This document shows, piece by piece, positions 1-10,133 of a DNA stretch of 64,000 bases. The number at the start of each line of letters is the position of its first letter. The stretch's first letter is position 1. A program made the translations under genes and the position numbers. Source of the stretch: Glycine soja (lineage: Eukaryota; Streptophyta; Magnoliopsida; Fabales; Fabaceae); assembly GCF_004193775.1 (NCBI RefSeq), contig NC_041002.1, forward strand, positions 9,522,485 through 9,586,484, in the 5' to 3' direction. Under the pieces are notes generated by a model, which worked only from the letters and a program-made list of their open reading frames with translations, made no database searches and had not been told where the DNA came from.

Positions 1-1466
1 AGGAAAACGAGACGAAGCCTGTGGTGATCAACAGTGAGATAATAGCAGAAGAAGAGAACATGTTGGTAGAGGTCCTCAAGAGACGCAAGGAGGCACATAT
101 CATATATCAAAGGAATCAGCCCTGCCTATTGTATGCACAAGATAATGATGGAGGACGATTACAAACCAGTCAGACAGCCCTAGAGAAGGCTCAACCCATC
201 AATGAAGGAAAAGGTACAGAAAGAGGTGCTCAAGCTTCTAGAGGCTGGGCTTATCTACCCCATTTCTGATAGTGCTTGGGTAAGCCCAATCCAGGTGGTA
301 CCAAAGAAAGGGGGCATGAGAGTCATTCGAAATGAAAAGAATGACCTAATCCAAACAGGGACTGTCACTGGCTGGAGAATATGCATCGATTACCGCAAGC
401 TCAATAAAGCCACAAGGAAAAACCACTTTCCTTTGCCTTTCATGGACCATATGTTGGAGAGGCTTGCTAGACAAACTTATTACTGCTTCTTGGATGGATA
501 TTCTGGATACAATCAGATTGCGGTGGACCCCAAGGATCAAGAGAAGACGACCTTCACATGCCCTTTTGGTGTCTTTTCCTATAGAAGGTTGCCATTTGGG
601 TTATGTAATGAACCTGCCACATTTCAGAGGTGCATGTTGGCCATATTTGCAGATATGGTGGAGAAAAGTATTGAGGTATTCATGGATGACTTCTTAGTAT
701 TTGGGCCCTCATTTGAATGCTGCTTGAAGAACTTGGAAATGGTGCTACAAAGATGCATGGAGACAAACCTAGTTTTGAACTGGGATAAGTGCCATTTCAT
801 GGTTCAAGAAGGCATAGTCTTGGTTGACAAAATTTTGGCCTGAGGGATTAAGGTAAATCGGGCCAAGATTGATGTCATTGAGAAGTTGCCACCACCATCA
901 AATGTCAAAGGCATTAGGAGCTTCCTAGGACATGCAGGGTTTTACAAGAGATTCATCAAAGATTTCTCCAAGATTGTAAGACTATTGAACAATTTGTTGA
1001 ACAAAGATGTTTTGTTTAAATTTGATGAAGAGTGCTCAGCGGCCTTCCAGACCCTAAAAGACAAGCTCACGACTGCCTTGGTGATGATCACACCTGACTG
1101 GAGTAAAGAGTTTGAATTGATGTGCGATGCTAGTGATTATGCAGTGGGCACAGTTCAAGGACAGAGGCAGGACAAGACATTCCACGCCATTTACTATGCT
1201 AGAAAAGTTCTCAATGAAGCATAAATGAATTATGCCACTACGGAGAAGGAGATTCTAGCCATTGTCTTTGCCTAAAAAAATTCAGGCTATACTTGGTGGG
1301 GTCAAAGGTAGTGATTTTCACTGATCATGACGCCATCAAGCACCTTCTCACCAAAGCATATTCAAAACTAAGGCAGATTAGATGGGTCCTACTCATTCAA
1401 GAGTTTGATATAGTTATGAAGGACAATAAGGGATCTAAGAATGTGGTGGCTGATCACCTCTCCTAG
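1..1466 (+). pseudogene. pol: G1 reverse transcriptase and RNase H, broken
   Basis: Reverse transcriptase copies element RNA into DNA in cytoplasmic particles, and RNase H removes the RNA strand. The best-preserved stretch, 202-843, shows the RT blocks in order: an IDYRKLN block near 390, LDGYSGYNQI near 492, the PFG and LPFGLCNEPATFQR blocks near 560-630 and the catalytic FMDDF near 680. The same frame goes on past a stop at 841-843 into the connection region (SFLGHAGFYKRF near 920) and the RNase H start (MCDASD near 1122), with a second stop at 1222. A one-base loss near 1273 moves the frame; RNase H then reads on in another frame (TDHDAIKHLL near 1320, VVADHLS near 1445) up to a stop at 1464. 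A further stop lies near 180. It is not functional. Several stops look like C-to-T changes of CAA, CAG or CGA codons. Confidence 0.88.
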
Positions 1467-2845
1467 TTGAAGAATGAAGAAGTGACCAAAGAAGAACCAG
1501 AGGTAAGGGGAGAATTTCCAAATGAGTTCCTCTTACAAGCCACCACAATACCTTGGTTTGCTAATGTGGCCAACTACAAAGCCACAAGAATCATTCCTAA
1601 AGAGCTTAACTGGAGTCAGCGAAAGAAATTTCTACATGATGCCCGCTTCTATGTGTGGGATGATCCACATCTATTCAAGTTAGAAGCATACAATCTGCTG
1701 AGGAGGTATGTTATGATGGAGGAAGCACATAGCATCCTATGGAATTGCCATAATTCACCATATGGCGGTCCTCACAACGAAGATAGGACAACAACAAAGA
1801 TGCTACAAGTAGGTTTCTTTTGGCCCTTAATCTTTAAAGACGCTCATGAATATGTGTGTCGTTGTGACAAATGTCAGAGAACAGGGGGAATTTCCAAAAG
1901 GAACGAGATGCCTCTGCAAAACATCATGGAGGTAGAAATCTTTGACTATTGGGGGATTGACTTTGTGGGGCCTCTCCCATCTTTATACGGGAATATCTAT
2001 ATCCTGGTAGTTGTTGATTTTGTGTCTAAGTGGGTGGAAGCCATAGCCACTCCCAAGAATGATGTCAGGGCAGTGATAAAATTCTTAAAGAAAAATATCT
2101 TTTCTCGTTTTGGAGTACCACGAGTCCTGATCAGTGATGGGGGAACACACTTCGCAATGCACAACTAAAAAAGGTTCTAGAGCATTACAATGTCAGACAT
2201 AAGGTGGCCACACCTTATCATCCCCAGACAAATGGCCAAGAAGAAGTTTCAAATAGAGAGCTAAAGTGAATCCTTGAGAAGACTGTCGCATCATCAAGAA
2301 AGGATTAGACTTTGAAGCTAGGTAACGCTCTCTAGGCTTACATGAATGCATTCAAGACTCCTATAGGCCTATCACCATTTTAGCTGGTCTATGGGAAAGC
2401 ATGCCACTTACTGGTGGAGTTGGAGCACAAAGCCTATTGGGCCCTCAAACTACTAAACTTTGATGAAGCTGTAGCTGGAGAGAAAAGGAAGTTGTAATTG
2501 TTGGAGTTAGAAGAAATGAGGATGAATGCCTATGAGTTATCCAAGATTTATAAACAGAAGATAAAGGCGTATCATGACAAGAAATTGCAAAAACAGAACT
2601 TCCAACCAGGCCAACAAGTCTTGCTCTTCAACTCCAAACTCAGGCTACATCCAAGAAAGCTAAAGTCAAAATGGTTAGGGTCGTTCGTAATCAAGGAAGT
2701 AAGACCCCATGGAGCTGTGGAATTGGTGGACCCTACAACAGGCACATCAGAGAAAAGATGGGTCCTCAATGGACAACGCTTGAAAATTTGCAATGGAGGC
2801 CAGTTAGAAAAATTAACAAGTGTTGTCTACCTGAACGATCCATAA
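1467..2845 (+). pseudogene. pol: G1 integrase, broken
   Basis: Integrase inserts the cDNA copy into chromosomes. The reading frame at 1467-2168 has the zinc-binding HHCC region (histidines near 1726 and 1755, CRCDKC near 1858) and two of the three catalytic acidic residues: D in WGIDFVGP near 1955 and D in ISDGG near 2135. A one-base deletion near 2152 shifts the frame just before the third catalytic glutamate. The rest is readable in another frame with five stops up to 2496. The C-terminal part, 2498-2845, is open and holds the basic GPQV-like region (QPGQQVLLFNSKLRL near 2605). Most of the stops can be explained by C-to-T or G-to-A changes. Confidence 0.85.
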
Positions 2846-4345
2846 AATGAAGAACAATGTCTAGCTAAAGACGATAAATTAAGCGCTTATTGGGAGACAA
2901 CCCAACATTTTTGTTTTTCAATTGTGTAAAAAAAAAAAAGCAGGATTGGGGGATGAATCCACCATTGATGACCCCAGAGGCCTTCATCCAGCAGGTTGCT
3001 TGGTCAAGAGTGCAACCCTCTATTGATGTAGGGGGGTGAGCCCTTTGAGGTCAGAGATACCACTAAAGCTAGAGCTGGGGATGACACCATTGTAGATCTG
3101 GCGGCTAATTGGGACCCATGACCAGACTTGGGTTGAAGAAAACAGGATTTTATTCAATCATTATATATTTTTTTAAATTTTTTTCTCTCAAATAATTGCA
3201 TGATATTTATGAAGTCACTAGTGCTAAGGCTTTTTTTGAAGGACATAAACACTTGAAATGCTGCATACCAATTTTGTGAAAATGCTGATTCCTTGAAGGC
3301 AAGCGTCAGTTCAAATGGTGGAGTATGAATCACAAAAAAGAGAGAAAAGGTTATCCTGTCTAAAAGAAATCATGGTGCGGTAAGCCAACAACTTTGTCTT
3401 TTCCCGATGAGTTGTGTGAAACCTACTTATGAGAGAACATCTGTTTTTAATTTCCTAATTTTGCATCATTCTTAGTCTGTTAGATTAATTACATGAAGTG
3501 AAAATGATCAAGGCCCTGTTTCTTTTTATTTTAAGCCTATTGTCTCAGATATCTCTTACCTTATTTTAGGGTATTAAGAGAGCATAAGGGTTTTAGTCAT
3601 GATATGCCCCTAATTTGGGGGAGGACTAGGGTAAAAATTGTCTCAGGAAGGTGAAACAACACACGGTAAGGCACCCTCAAAAAGCTTGTAAGCCCAAAGT
3701 TTTCTTTTCCAAAAAAAAAGGAATAATAAAGGCAAAAAATAAATAGGTGCCATAAGTGCTATTAGAATAATAAATTGAGGTTGAAAAACAAATAAGTCTA
3801 GGCTGAATAAGTAGAAGTTTTTATAGGGGGGTATCTTAGTAAAATCATTGCTAGACATAGAATGATTGCACTATGCCCATGCATCAAAGCAAGCATATAG
3901 AATTAGAACTTCATGCATTTTATATATTGAATCTTTGCAAAGTATTTGAGAGATAGATAGGTAAAGTAGGTTTGTCATAGTGAGACATCGGTGGCAAGTA
4001 ATCTAATAGATGTGGGAGGATAAATTCACCTAATTGATAAAGAAAAATAAAAAATAATAGATCTTAGGCAAATAAGGCTTGCTAGGCCCTAACATTCTCA
4101 TCTCATTGAATTCCCTATTAATTCTTTTGTCTTCTATTATTTCTTTCGTCTATTAATATTTATTATTTTATATCTTGTTCTTTTAAATTCATTTTTTTAC
4201 CTCATTTTATTTCTTCCTCTTATAAATTGAAAATTATCCAACACAAGTACAAAACAAAGTCCTTGTGGAAATCGACACTCGGACTTCCGAATCTTTACTA
4301 CTTGGACATTTGGTACACTTGTCAAACAGTTAACACTTCCCCACA
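2846..4345 (+). other. G1 post-pol spacer and LTR-like end, no gene
   Basis: No coding sequence is recognisable. Near 2882-2907 lies the conserved post-pol motif of Athila-like elements. A T/G-rich tract, 'aatttgggggagg' near 3611-3623, resembles the polypurine-type tract of this group. At 4256-4340 the text 'ccttgtggaaatcgacactcgg' followed by 'acttggacatttggtacacttg' resembles the 3' end of Athila-type LTRs. I could not fix the LTR limits because no second copy or TSD is visible. Confidence 0.5.
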
Positions 4346-4784
4346 TGAAACAACCCACAAAAATCACACCTCAATTATTTTTTCGATCCCTATTCATTGC
4401 GATCAATAATTGATCTAGATTGGGCACAAAAAATCCAAAACGATGCATAAACTAAAACAAACAAAAATTACAAAGTATACATCTAGATCCAACACAAGAA
4501 AATTTTTAAAAATACATAAACTAAATAAGCGTGTTTAGAATCTACTGTGGGCATCACTATTACTTTTGGTAGGCTCGAGAGGATTGGCCTTAGGGGCGTT
4601 AGATGAAAAAGATGCTTGGTAGTGGATGATGACAGAGCATGTTGGTGGTGGAGGACTCCAAGATCTCCATATCTTGACTTGTGGTTCTCAGAATGATGTT
4701 TGGATTGCGCTTTGTGGAGATCAAGTTTTGCATTGAGATCTGTAGATCTGAGGCATGGAAGTGCAGCAATGAGGAACATCATTT
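4346..4784 (-). other. Unassigned segment holding an open frame (4483-4782)
   Basis: The minus strand is open for 99 codons from 4782 to 4483 with no recognisable domain. It is rich in His, Ser, Leu and Lys. The hAT element at 4793-5522 lies just beyond its 5' side, and removing that element joins this segment to 5531 onward, which also shows no gene I know. It may be a piece of an old host gene or simply open by chance. I assign no function. Confidence 0.25.
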
Positions 4785-4792
4785 CTTCATTG
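4785..4792. repeat. 8-bp target-site duplication of the hAT element (left)
   Basis: CTTCATTG flanks the element directly on the left and is repeated exactly at 5523-5530. An 8-bp duplication is the hallmark of hAT transposases. Confidence 0.9.
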
Positions 4793-5522
4793 TAAGCATG
4801 GCAATGGGGTGGGATGGGTTTTGTCTTCTCTCCCCCTCACCCCTGACTTCTCAAGTCCTCCCCGCCCCCGATCCCCGTCGGGGTCCAAAAATTAAATCGA
4901 TCCCCGCCCTTGCTTAGGGATAGGGTTTCCTCGCCCTTGCTTAGGGATTGGGTTTTCCCACCCCGCTCCACTCTTGATCTCGTCTTGTATTTTTTAGTCA
5001 TAAAAAATGGAGAAAAAAGGACAAATATTTTTTGTAATTGGACTGGATCTATTTCAACATGCTAAATTGAAATTTCAAGTAAAAAAATTTTGATCTCATT
5101 TATTTTTGGATAGTTTAAATAAATAGTGATCATGACACCTTGTTTACGAAGGTTGAAATTCCAAGTGCTTTGCAATAGATTAAGTAAAAATTACTTGCTC
5201 TCATTTATTTTTTGAGCTTAACATGGAATTAAGTAAAAATTGTACACAATTTTAAGGAAAGCAATAATTCCATACATAAAACAAGTATTAATCCATTAAA
5301 ATTATAAGGTTATAATAATAATAATTTAGAATATTTATTATATCTAAATAATAGTGGGACAGGGACGGGGACTAACATACTCGACCCCATCCCTGAATCT
5401 GACTTTCTTAGTCGGGGGAAACCTGAACTCGAACCCAACCTGGGCCAACTTGATTTTCCCTTGTCAATGTTAGGGCAAGTCCAGGTCAGTCATCATGGGG
5501 ATAGGTACACTTGCCATGCTTA
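4793..5522. mobile_element. Non-autonomous hAT-type element, 730 bp
   Basis: The element has perfect 12-bp terminal inverted repeats, TAAGCATGGCAA at the left end and its reverse complement at the right end, flanked by the perfect 8-bp duplication CTTCATTG. The TIR fits the hAT pattern with its internal TGGCAA. There is no transposase. The interior is G/C-rich near both ends (runs of CCCCGCCC and GGGACGGGGAC) and A/T-rich in the middle, so it must have been moved by a transposase from elsewhere. The perfect duplication and TIRs suggest it is younger than the material around it. Confidence 0.9.
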
Positions 5523-5530
5523 CTTCATTG
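5523..5530. repeat. 8-bp target-site duplication of the hAT element (right)
   Basis: CTTCATTG, identical to 4785-4792. Confidence 0.9.
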
Positions 5531-5641
5531 AAGTCACTGGCTATTAAAGTCACTAGATCCATTCCAATTTGACTTACTTTAAAAATATAAAGAATTAAAT
5601 TGAATTTGTTTTAAAAGATGTCAAACCAAACTGAATAAAAA

Positions 5642-6188
5642 TAAGTTTAAACTATATATTTTGGTTTCCTAACTTATTTTTCGATTCTAAATTGATTCCT
5701 ATGTTTTAAAAGTCCTAAAATGGTTCCCTAAAGAATTTTTTTTAGTAACATGTTTTCCCTTCAATTAGTTTTAATTCAAACAACATTAAACACCCGTCAC
5801 TAGCGAGTCAATTATAACTACTCCGCCATGGAATGCAACAATGGTAACATTGTCCTATTGACCACTACTTTGGCAAAATTCACCCTAAACGACATCGACG
5901 AACTGAATTTCTTCAACATGAACCTTGTCGACGGTTACAATCTTTCCATGATCGTGGAACCATAGGGCGAAACCTTTCCACGTGTCAGAAATTACACTGC
6001 CATAGGAGCCAGAGTAGCCATAGTTGTTGGTGACACAAGTTTAAGGTCGGTTGGGTTAAAACTAAAGGAAGGACGAACTTGTTACCAAAAAATTTCTTTA
6101 AGGGATCATTTTAGAACTTTTAAAAAATAGGGGACCAATTTAGAACCAAAAAAATAAGTTAGGGGACCAAGCATATATTTTAGCTTAT
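5642..6188. mobile_element. Inverted-repeat element carrying a host gene fragment
   Basis: Two arms of about 140 bases, 5642-5795 and 6053-6188, are imperfect inverted copies of each other; both contain 'taactta', 'ttctaaattg', 'aaaagt.ctaaaatg' and 'ctttagttttaa'-like blocks. Between them lies a coding fragment of a thaumatin-like gene. Long TIRs with a captured gene piece are the pattern of Pack-MULE elements. The outer ends are A-rich and I could not define a 9-bp TSD, so the exact class is inferred. Confidence 0.65.
5828..6040 (+). pseudogene. Thaumatin-like (PR-5) protein gene fragment
   Basis: Thaumatin-like proteins are secreted, cysteine-rich defence proteins. About 45 codons from 5828 read as a recognisable stretch of the fold: a VECN-like start (here MECNNG), then TLAKFTLND, then LVDGYNLSMIVEP, which matches the conserved 'LVDGYNLPM' core of the family. 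A stop (TAG) follows at about 5963-5965; beyond it the frame stays open but no longer follows the family. There is no signal peptide, no start context and no C-terminal cysteine set. It sits between the arms of an inverted-repeat element, so it is best read as a captured, non-functional piece. The identification rests on the motif alone but is fairly specific. Confidence 0.75.
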
Positions 6189-7349
6189 AAAAAAAAAGAA
6201 CTAAATGTATTATAACCTATATTAAAAATGAGTCAAAAAATTAATTTTATGACATTGGCATAGTAGAATCATTTTTAGAGTGTAAATAAATATAATTTTT
6301 AGGTTCTGCACTTTTAATCAAGTTTGTTTAGGCCTGTTTGGGATAGATTTTAGTTGAGTTTTGAAAATTGTAAAAAGAACAAGTTTTTTAGTTTTAATTT
6401 TTTAATCAATTTTTAGTTTCAAAATAAATTCATTTTTAAAGTTTGTTTAGGCCTTGTACATATAATACTTGTTTTGTCCGGTGACGAAAACAATGACGAC
6501 TATGACGACAACGGTGATGGTGGTGTCGACGTCGATGACGATAGCTGTAATGGTGGCAGTGATGATGATAAAAATGATGATGGTGACAATGACAATCATA
6601 AAGTTGGTGATATTAGTGCCGATGGTAGTGGCGATAGCAGACTAGAAATGTTGGTGGTGGCATGATGACGACGTTGGTAATTGGTGGTGCTGATAGCAAC
6701 AAAAAAGACCAAATTCATAGATTATGTTTTTATAAAACTAAAAATCAATCACAAAACATTTTTTTATTTTGAAAATCAATGTAAAAGTGAACTGAAAGTG
6801 AGTTAATTAAAAATCATTTCATATTCATTTTTACCAAACACGTTTTATCTTAAAAATTACATTTAAAAATTAAAAATTAAAAATTCACAATCACCCCAAT
6901 TGGCAAAGAAAAGATTTAAAAATTTATTTCCCTAAATCTAATCTACTCAATCACAAAATTAATTTTAAAAACTGAAAGATTGTCAATTAAAATAAAGTCT
7001 TTTGGAATTGATTTGATTTTGTTAGCTGCTAATTACCAAACGTGTACTTAATTAATTATAGGTTCCATGGATTTTAAAAAATTGACTAGTACTGTTACGT
7101 GGAAAGAAAATCACATGGAGACGGCGGTTAGGTCTATTAGGTTAGGGCTACATATGCTCATCTACTAACGTCATATTCATTAGAAGGCACACAACTATAG
7201 CTGAAAAGAGGAAAAGAAAAAAAGAAAAAGAAGTTGGCAACCGGATCCATATATCTTGTGAAGATAGAAAACTTGTATTATCCCTTTATAAGTTATTAAA
7301 TATGATATTAAAAAAAGATCTTTATGTGAATTTATCTAAATAATAGTCT

Positions 7350-7352
<3 letters not shown>
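6189..7352. other. A/T-rich interval without a gene
   Basis: The stretch is very A/T-rich with homopolymer runs. At 6474-6665 a GAT/GAC-rich run encodes an Asp- and Gly-rich string in one frame; this is simple-sequence character, not a known domain. The left side (6325-6350, 'aggcctgtttgggatag') and the right side (near 7040, 'taccaaacgtgtac') are weakly inverted with respect to each other and could be ends of an old DNA transposon. No TSD was found. Confidence 0.4.

Positions 7353-7412
<60 letters not shown>
7353..7412. repeat. (TA)n microsatellite, followed by a T run
   Basis: Uninterrupted TA dinucleotides for about 60 bases, then a T tract to about 7426. Confidence 0.97.
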
Positions 7413-7421
<9 letters not shown>

Positions 7422-7426
7422 TTTTT

Positions 7427-8074
7427 CACTAAAAACTCACTCTTTCGTTTCTTTGAACATTGAAGTCATAGAAAGTGAATAGCTCGTGTGTGTGTTTTTC
7501 TTAGACAAATTATTACAATATCGTATCATATCTTGGAAGTCATTTGATCAAACTTGATGTTTGTCAATATTGGTATATACCAGTGAACTAAAACAATTAA
7601 CTTTTTTAATATTTTTTTCTTATGCTTTTTTTGGGGACAAATTTTAGTGGGCGAACTAATTACCTCTACACGAAAAAAGTTATATTTTTCAACTGATCAC
7701 TTCTGTTGGTTGCTCAACTTGCCTAACATAAGGTGGGTTAAAAATGGATCGAATGAGTTCAGGCAGGTGAACTCGCTTTGCTACTCCTATACAAAATTCT
7801 ATATGAATTTGGATGAAATTTTTACCACATCAATCCATGAAGTTAAGGTACATGGTGAGAGACTTGGGGACAAGCCATTTTTTTTTCTTTAATTGCCTCA
7901 AGCAAAGATGCATCCATTAGCAAGATTGATCTTAAGGTTTCTAGTGCTATTGAATGAGCTTTCTTCTCAACATTTAAAAATTTGGAATGTTGTATGTCAG
8001 CTGAAATACACAAAAATAATGAAGTTAATAATTAATTACAAAAATAGATACAAATGATGCACATCCAGGATACT
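7427..8074. other. No recognisable feature
   Basis: A short open frame (7647-7892, 81 codons) has no similarity I recognise and no gene context. I make no call here. Confidence 0.5.
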
Positions 8075-8630
8075 TTGCTAAATTTTCTTCACACGCTCCT
8101 CTAAGTCATTCTACTCATTCTTAAGGATGTTCGGGTTACTTTGTCCCAAAAGGGCAACAAACCTATGGTTTCTTTTTCATATTATGAAGAAAGTGATCAA
8201 GAAATTATAGCTTCCACTCAGTTTTCTACTCCACCTCCTTTATCAACTCTTTTGATTCATGAAACCTGATTTTTCAAAGGGAGTTCAAGTGAAAGATTGA
8301 GAAAAATAAAAAGCATTTGAGGGATATATGATGAAATTGAAATTATAAATGATTTGTTTTATCTTTTTATTGATAGTGAGTGTGCCTTTAACTTTTAATT
8401 TGATGAAGCAATAGAACAAAAACGTCGAGACAAGCCATGAAGGAAGAAATCAATGACATCAAGAATGACACTTAGGAGTTATCAAAACTACCTAAGGGTC
8501 ATGAAGCAATTGAAATCAAGTGGGTGTTCAAGTTTAAGAAAAAGATTGCCGAAAAAGAAGTGGAGTTAGTTCATGTGAATACACAAGATCGATCAAGTTG
8601 CAGACTTCACTAAGCCCCTCAAGTTTATAG
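8075..8630 (+). pseudogene. pol: Ty1/copia pol remnant, internally deleted
   Basis: A scrap of a copia polyprotein. Near 8290-8350 a 'S..R.RK.KS.. .IYDEIE' stretch, typical of the linker before the reverse transcriptase, is readable. It is followed near 8405-8560 by the RT entry block (AIEQK, MKEEI.DI, L.KLPKGHEAIEIKWVFK). Right after KWVFKFKKKI the text jumps to the very end of RNase H (ELVHVNTQD, then ADFTKPLK in a shifted frame, 8560-8620). So nearly all of RT and RNase H has been deleted, and several stops interrupt the rest. It ends where the foldback element at 8641 begins. Confidence 0.72.
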
Positions 8631-8640
8631 ATTTTAAATG
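8631..8640. repeat. Target-site duplication of the foldback element (left)
   Basis: ATTTTAAATG, repeated exactly at 9892-9901. Nine of these ten bases would be the usual MULE duplication length. Confidence 0.8.
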
Positions 8641-9025
8641 GAGTGAATAGACAATTTAGTCCCTGAGATTGTACCCATTTTGCATATTAGTCCCTAACTT
8701 AATATTAAATTCAAAATAGTCCCTATCTTTACAAAAGTGTTGCAAAATAGTCCTTTCGTTAAATTTTAAAGTAACGCCGTTAGTGAAGTCAATTTTAGTG
8801 CCACGTGGACTATCCAACGTGGCACTAAAGGATGACGTGGCATGACACGTGGATGTGCCTCCTAAAAGATGTCACGTCATTTGATGATAACAAAACGAGT
8901 AAATAGGCAATTTAGTCCCTGACTTTGTACCCCTGTTGCATATTAGTCCCTAACTTAATGAAAAATTCAAAATAGTCCCTATCTTTTGCATAAGTGTTGC
9001 AAAATAGTCCCTAACTTAAAAGATG

Positions 9026-9070
9026 CCGAAAATCGTGCTTAAAGTGTCCATGTATTGCAAAGGTTGTGCC
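9026..9070 (+). pseudogene. Start of an HMA domain, inverted relative to its own exon
   Basis: The plus strand reads PKIVLKVSMYCKGCA and then a stop. It contains the metal-binding MxCxGC core of the HMA domain. It overlaps by its IVL codons with the end of the minus-strand exon at 9071-9211, so the two pieces seem to be consecutive parts of one gene placed head to head. The inverted 'aatcgtgct ... agcacgatt' at 9031-9039 and 9072-9080 is the scar of that event. Confidence 0.65.
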
Positions 9071-9315
9071 TAGCACGATTTCTGGCGGCGCAGATTCCTC
9101 CTTGGATTCCTTGTCATCTTTTGATTCCTCTGGTTTTTTCTCTTCTTCTTTCTTTTCTTCTTCATTTGGTTTTTTCTCCTCCACTTTGTTTTCCTCTGGT
9201 TTTTTCTCTTCCTATTCAAAACACACACAAAAAAAAATCAGAACCCGGAATGATATATTGATGGTAATTGAAGAAAAAAAAAGGAAAAGAGAATGGTTAT
9301 GCAGACCTCGCCCAT
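9071..9315 (-). pseudogene. Captured 5' end of a heavy-metal-associated (HIPP-like) protein gene
   Basis: On the minus strand an ATG at 9315-9313 starts a three-codon first exon (MGE, 9315-9307) followed by a GT donor. After an intron with a long T/G tract ending in 'ttttgaatag' (9220-9212), a second exon runs from 9211 to about 9071. It encodes a Lys/Glu/Pro-rich region (EEKKPEENK repeated with variation) and then ESAPPEIVL. That is the usual entry into the heavy-metal-associated (HMA) domain of isoprenylated metal-binding proteins. The coding sequence stops abruptly at 9071. The missing domain start lies just beyond, in the opposite orientation (9026-9070). This is a fragment, not a working gene. 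Confidence 0.7.
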
Positions 9316-9891
9316 TGGTGTTGACGGCTACAGAGATAAGGTTGTTGCTGTGGATTTTTGGTTCTTTTTATTTGTGCAAGTGTGTGTGGGTTCTTTTTCG
9401 TATATATGCCTCAATTGGTTCAGACCCATCAAATTTGAAGAAGCCACTCATTTTATCATCATCAAATGATGTGGCACTAAAATTGACCTCACTAACAACA
9501 TTACTTTAAAATTTAACGAAAGGACTATTTTGCAATACTTATGCAAAAGATAGGGACTATTTTGAATTTTTCATTAAGTTAGGGACTAATATGCAACAGG
9601 GGTATAAAGTCAGGGACTAAATTTCCTATTTACTCGTTTTGTTATCATCAAATGACGTGACATCTTTTAAGAGGCACGTCCACGTGTCATGTCACGTCAT
9701 CCTTTAGTGCCACGTTGGATAGTCCACATGGCACTAAAATTGACATCATTAACGGCGTTATTTTAAAATTTAACAGAAGGACTATTTTGTAACACTTTTG
9801 CAAAGATATGGACTTTTTTGAATTTAATATTAAGTTAGGGACTAATATGCAAAATGGATACAATCTCAGGGACTAAATTGCCTATTCACTC

Positions 9892-9901
9892 ATTTTAAAT
9901 G
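9892..9901. repeat. Target-site duplication of the foldback element (right)
   Basis: ATTTTAAATG, identical to 8631-8640. Confidence 0.8.
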
Positions 9902-9928
9902 ATTGGTCTTAAGGGGTCCCTTAATTAC

Positions 9929-10076
9929 TTAAAAACTATCCCTTTTAGTCTTTGTAAAACACTTGGATTTTTGCTAGTCCTTGTTATTATAAAGTAACAA
10001 CTAAAAGTTAATGTTTGTGTAAGGTTGGATTTAAAAGAGAAGTGTTTGTACAAGGACTAAAAGAGATGGTTTTTAA
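9929..10076. repeat. Short inverted-repeat (MITE-like) hairpin
   Basis: The arms 9929-9965 and 10042-10076 are inverted copies ('ttaaaaactatcccttttag' against the complement of 'ctaaaagagatggtttttaa') with about 75 bases between them. There is no coding content. It is probably a small non-autonomous DNA element. Confidence 0.55.
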
Positions 10077-10133
10077 GAGTAGGGACTAAAAACAAATTTT
10101 TGTGTAACTATAGGAATCAAATGAGTAATTTTT

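Larger units (their letters stand above)
1..4345 (+). mobile_element. G1: decayed Athila-like Ty3/gypsy element, 3' part
   Basis: This is the 3' part of a gypsy retrotransposon that enters from the left edge of the window. It holds reverse transcriptase, RNase H and integrase remnants (1-2845), then a post-pol segment and an LTR-like end near 4225-4345. The family assignment rests on the FMDDF catalytic motif of the RT, the long integrase C-terminal region ending near 2845, and the post-pol signature at about 2882-2907 (a degenerate 'gcgctt...gggag.caaccc' motif usual after pol in Athila-type elements). It carries many stops and frameshifts, so it is dead. No 5' part, primer-binding site or TSD is visible. 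Confidence 0.85.
8641..9891. mobile_element. Foldback / MULE-like element, 1251 bp, with captured gene piece
   Basis: The outer arms 8641-9018 and about 9515-9891 are long inverted copies of one another. The TIR starts GAGTGAATAGACAATTTAG and is mirrored at the right end. Each arm itself holds two related blocks ('tttagtccctga', 'gcatattagtccctaactta', 'ttcaaaatagtccctatctt'), so the arm looks internally duplicated. A perfect 10-bp direct repeat, ATTTTAAATG, flanks the element. The centre, about 9019-9500, is unrelated to the arms and holds the 5' end of a host gene. No transposase is present. Pack-MULE is the best fit; a simple foldback element is the alternative. Confidence 0.82.

Noticed and set aside
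6474..6665. Asp/Gly-rich 63-codon open frame
   Set aside because: It comes from a GAT/GAC/GGT-rich simple-sequence run with no domain and no gene context.
7647..7892. 81-codon open frame
   Set aside because: No recognisable domain and no flanking support; too short to claim.
9066..9509. 147-codon Ser/Phe-rich plus-strand open frame
   Set aside because: It is the shadow of the minus-strand Lys/Glu-rich HIPP exon.
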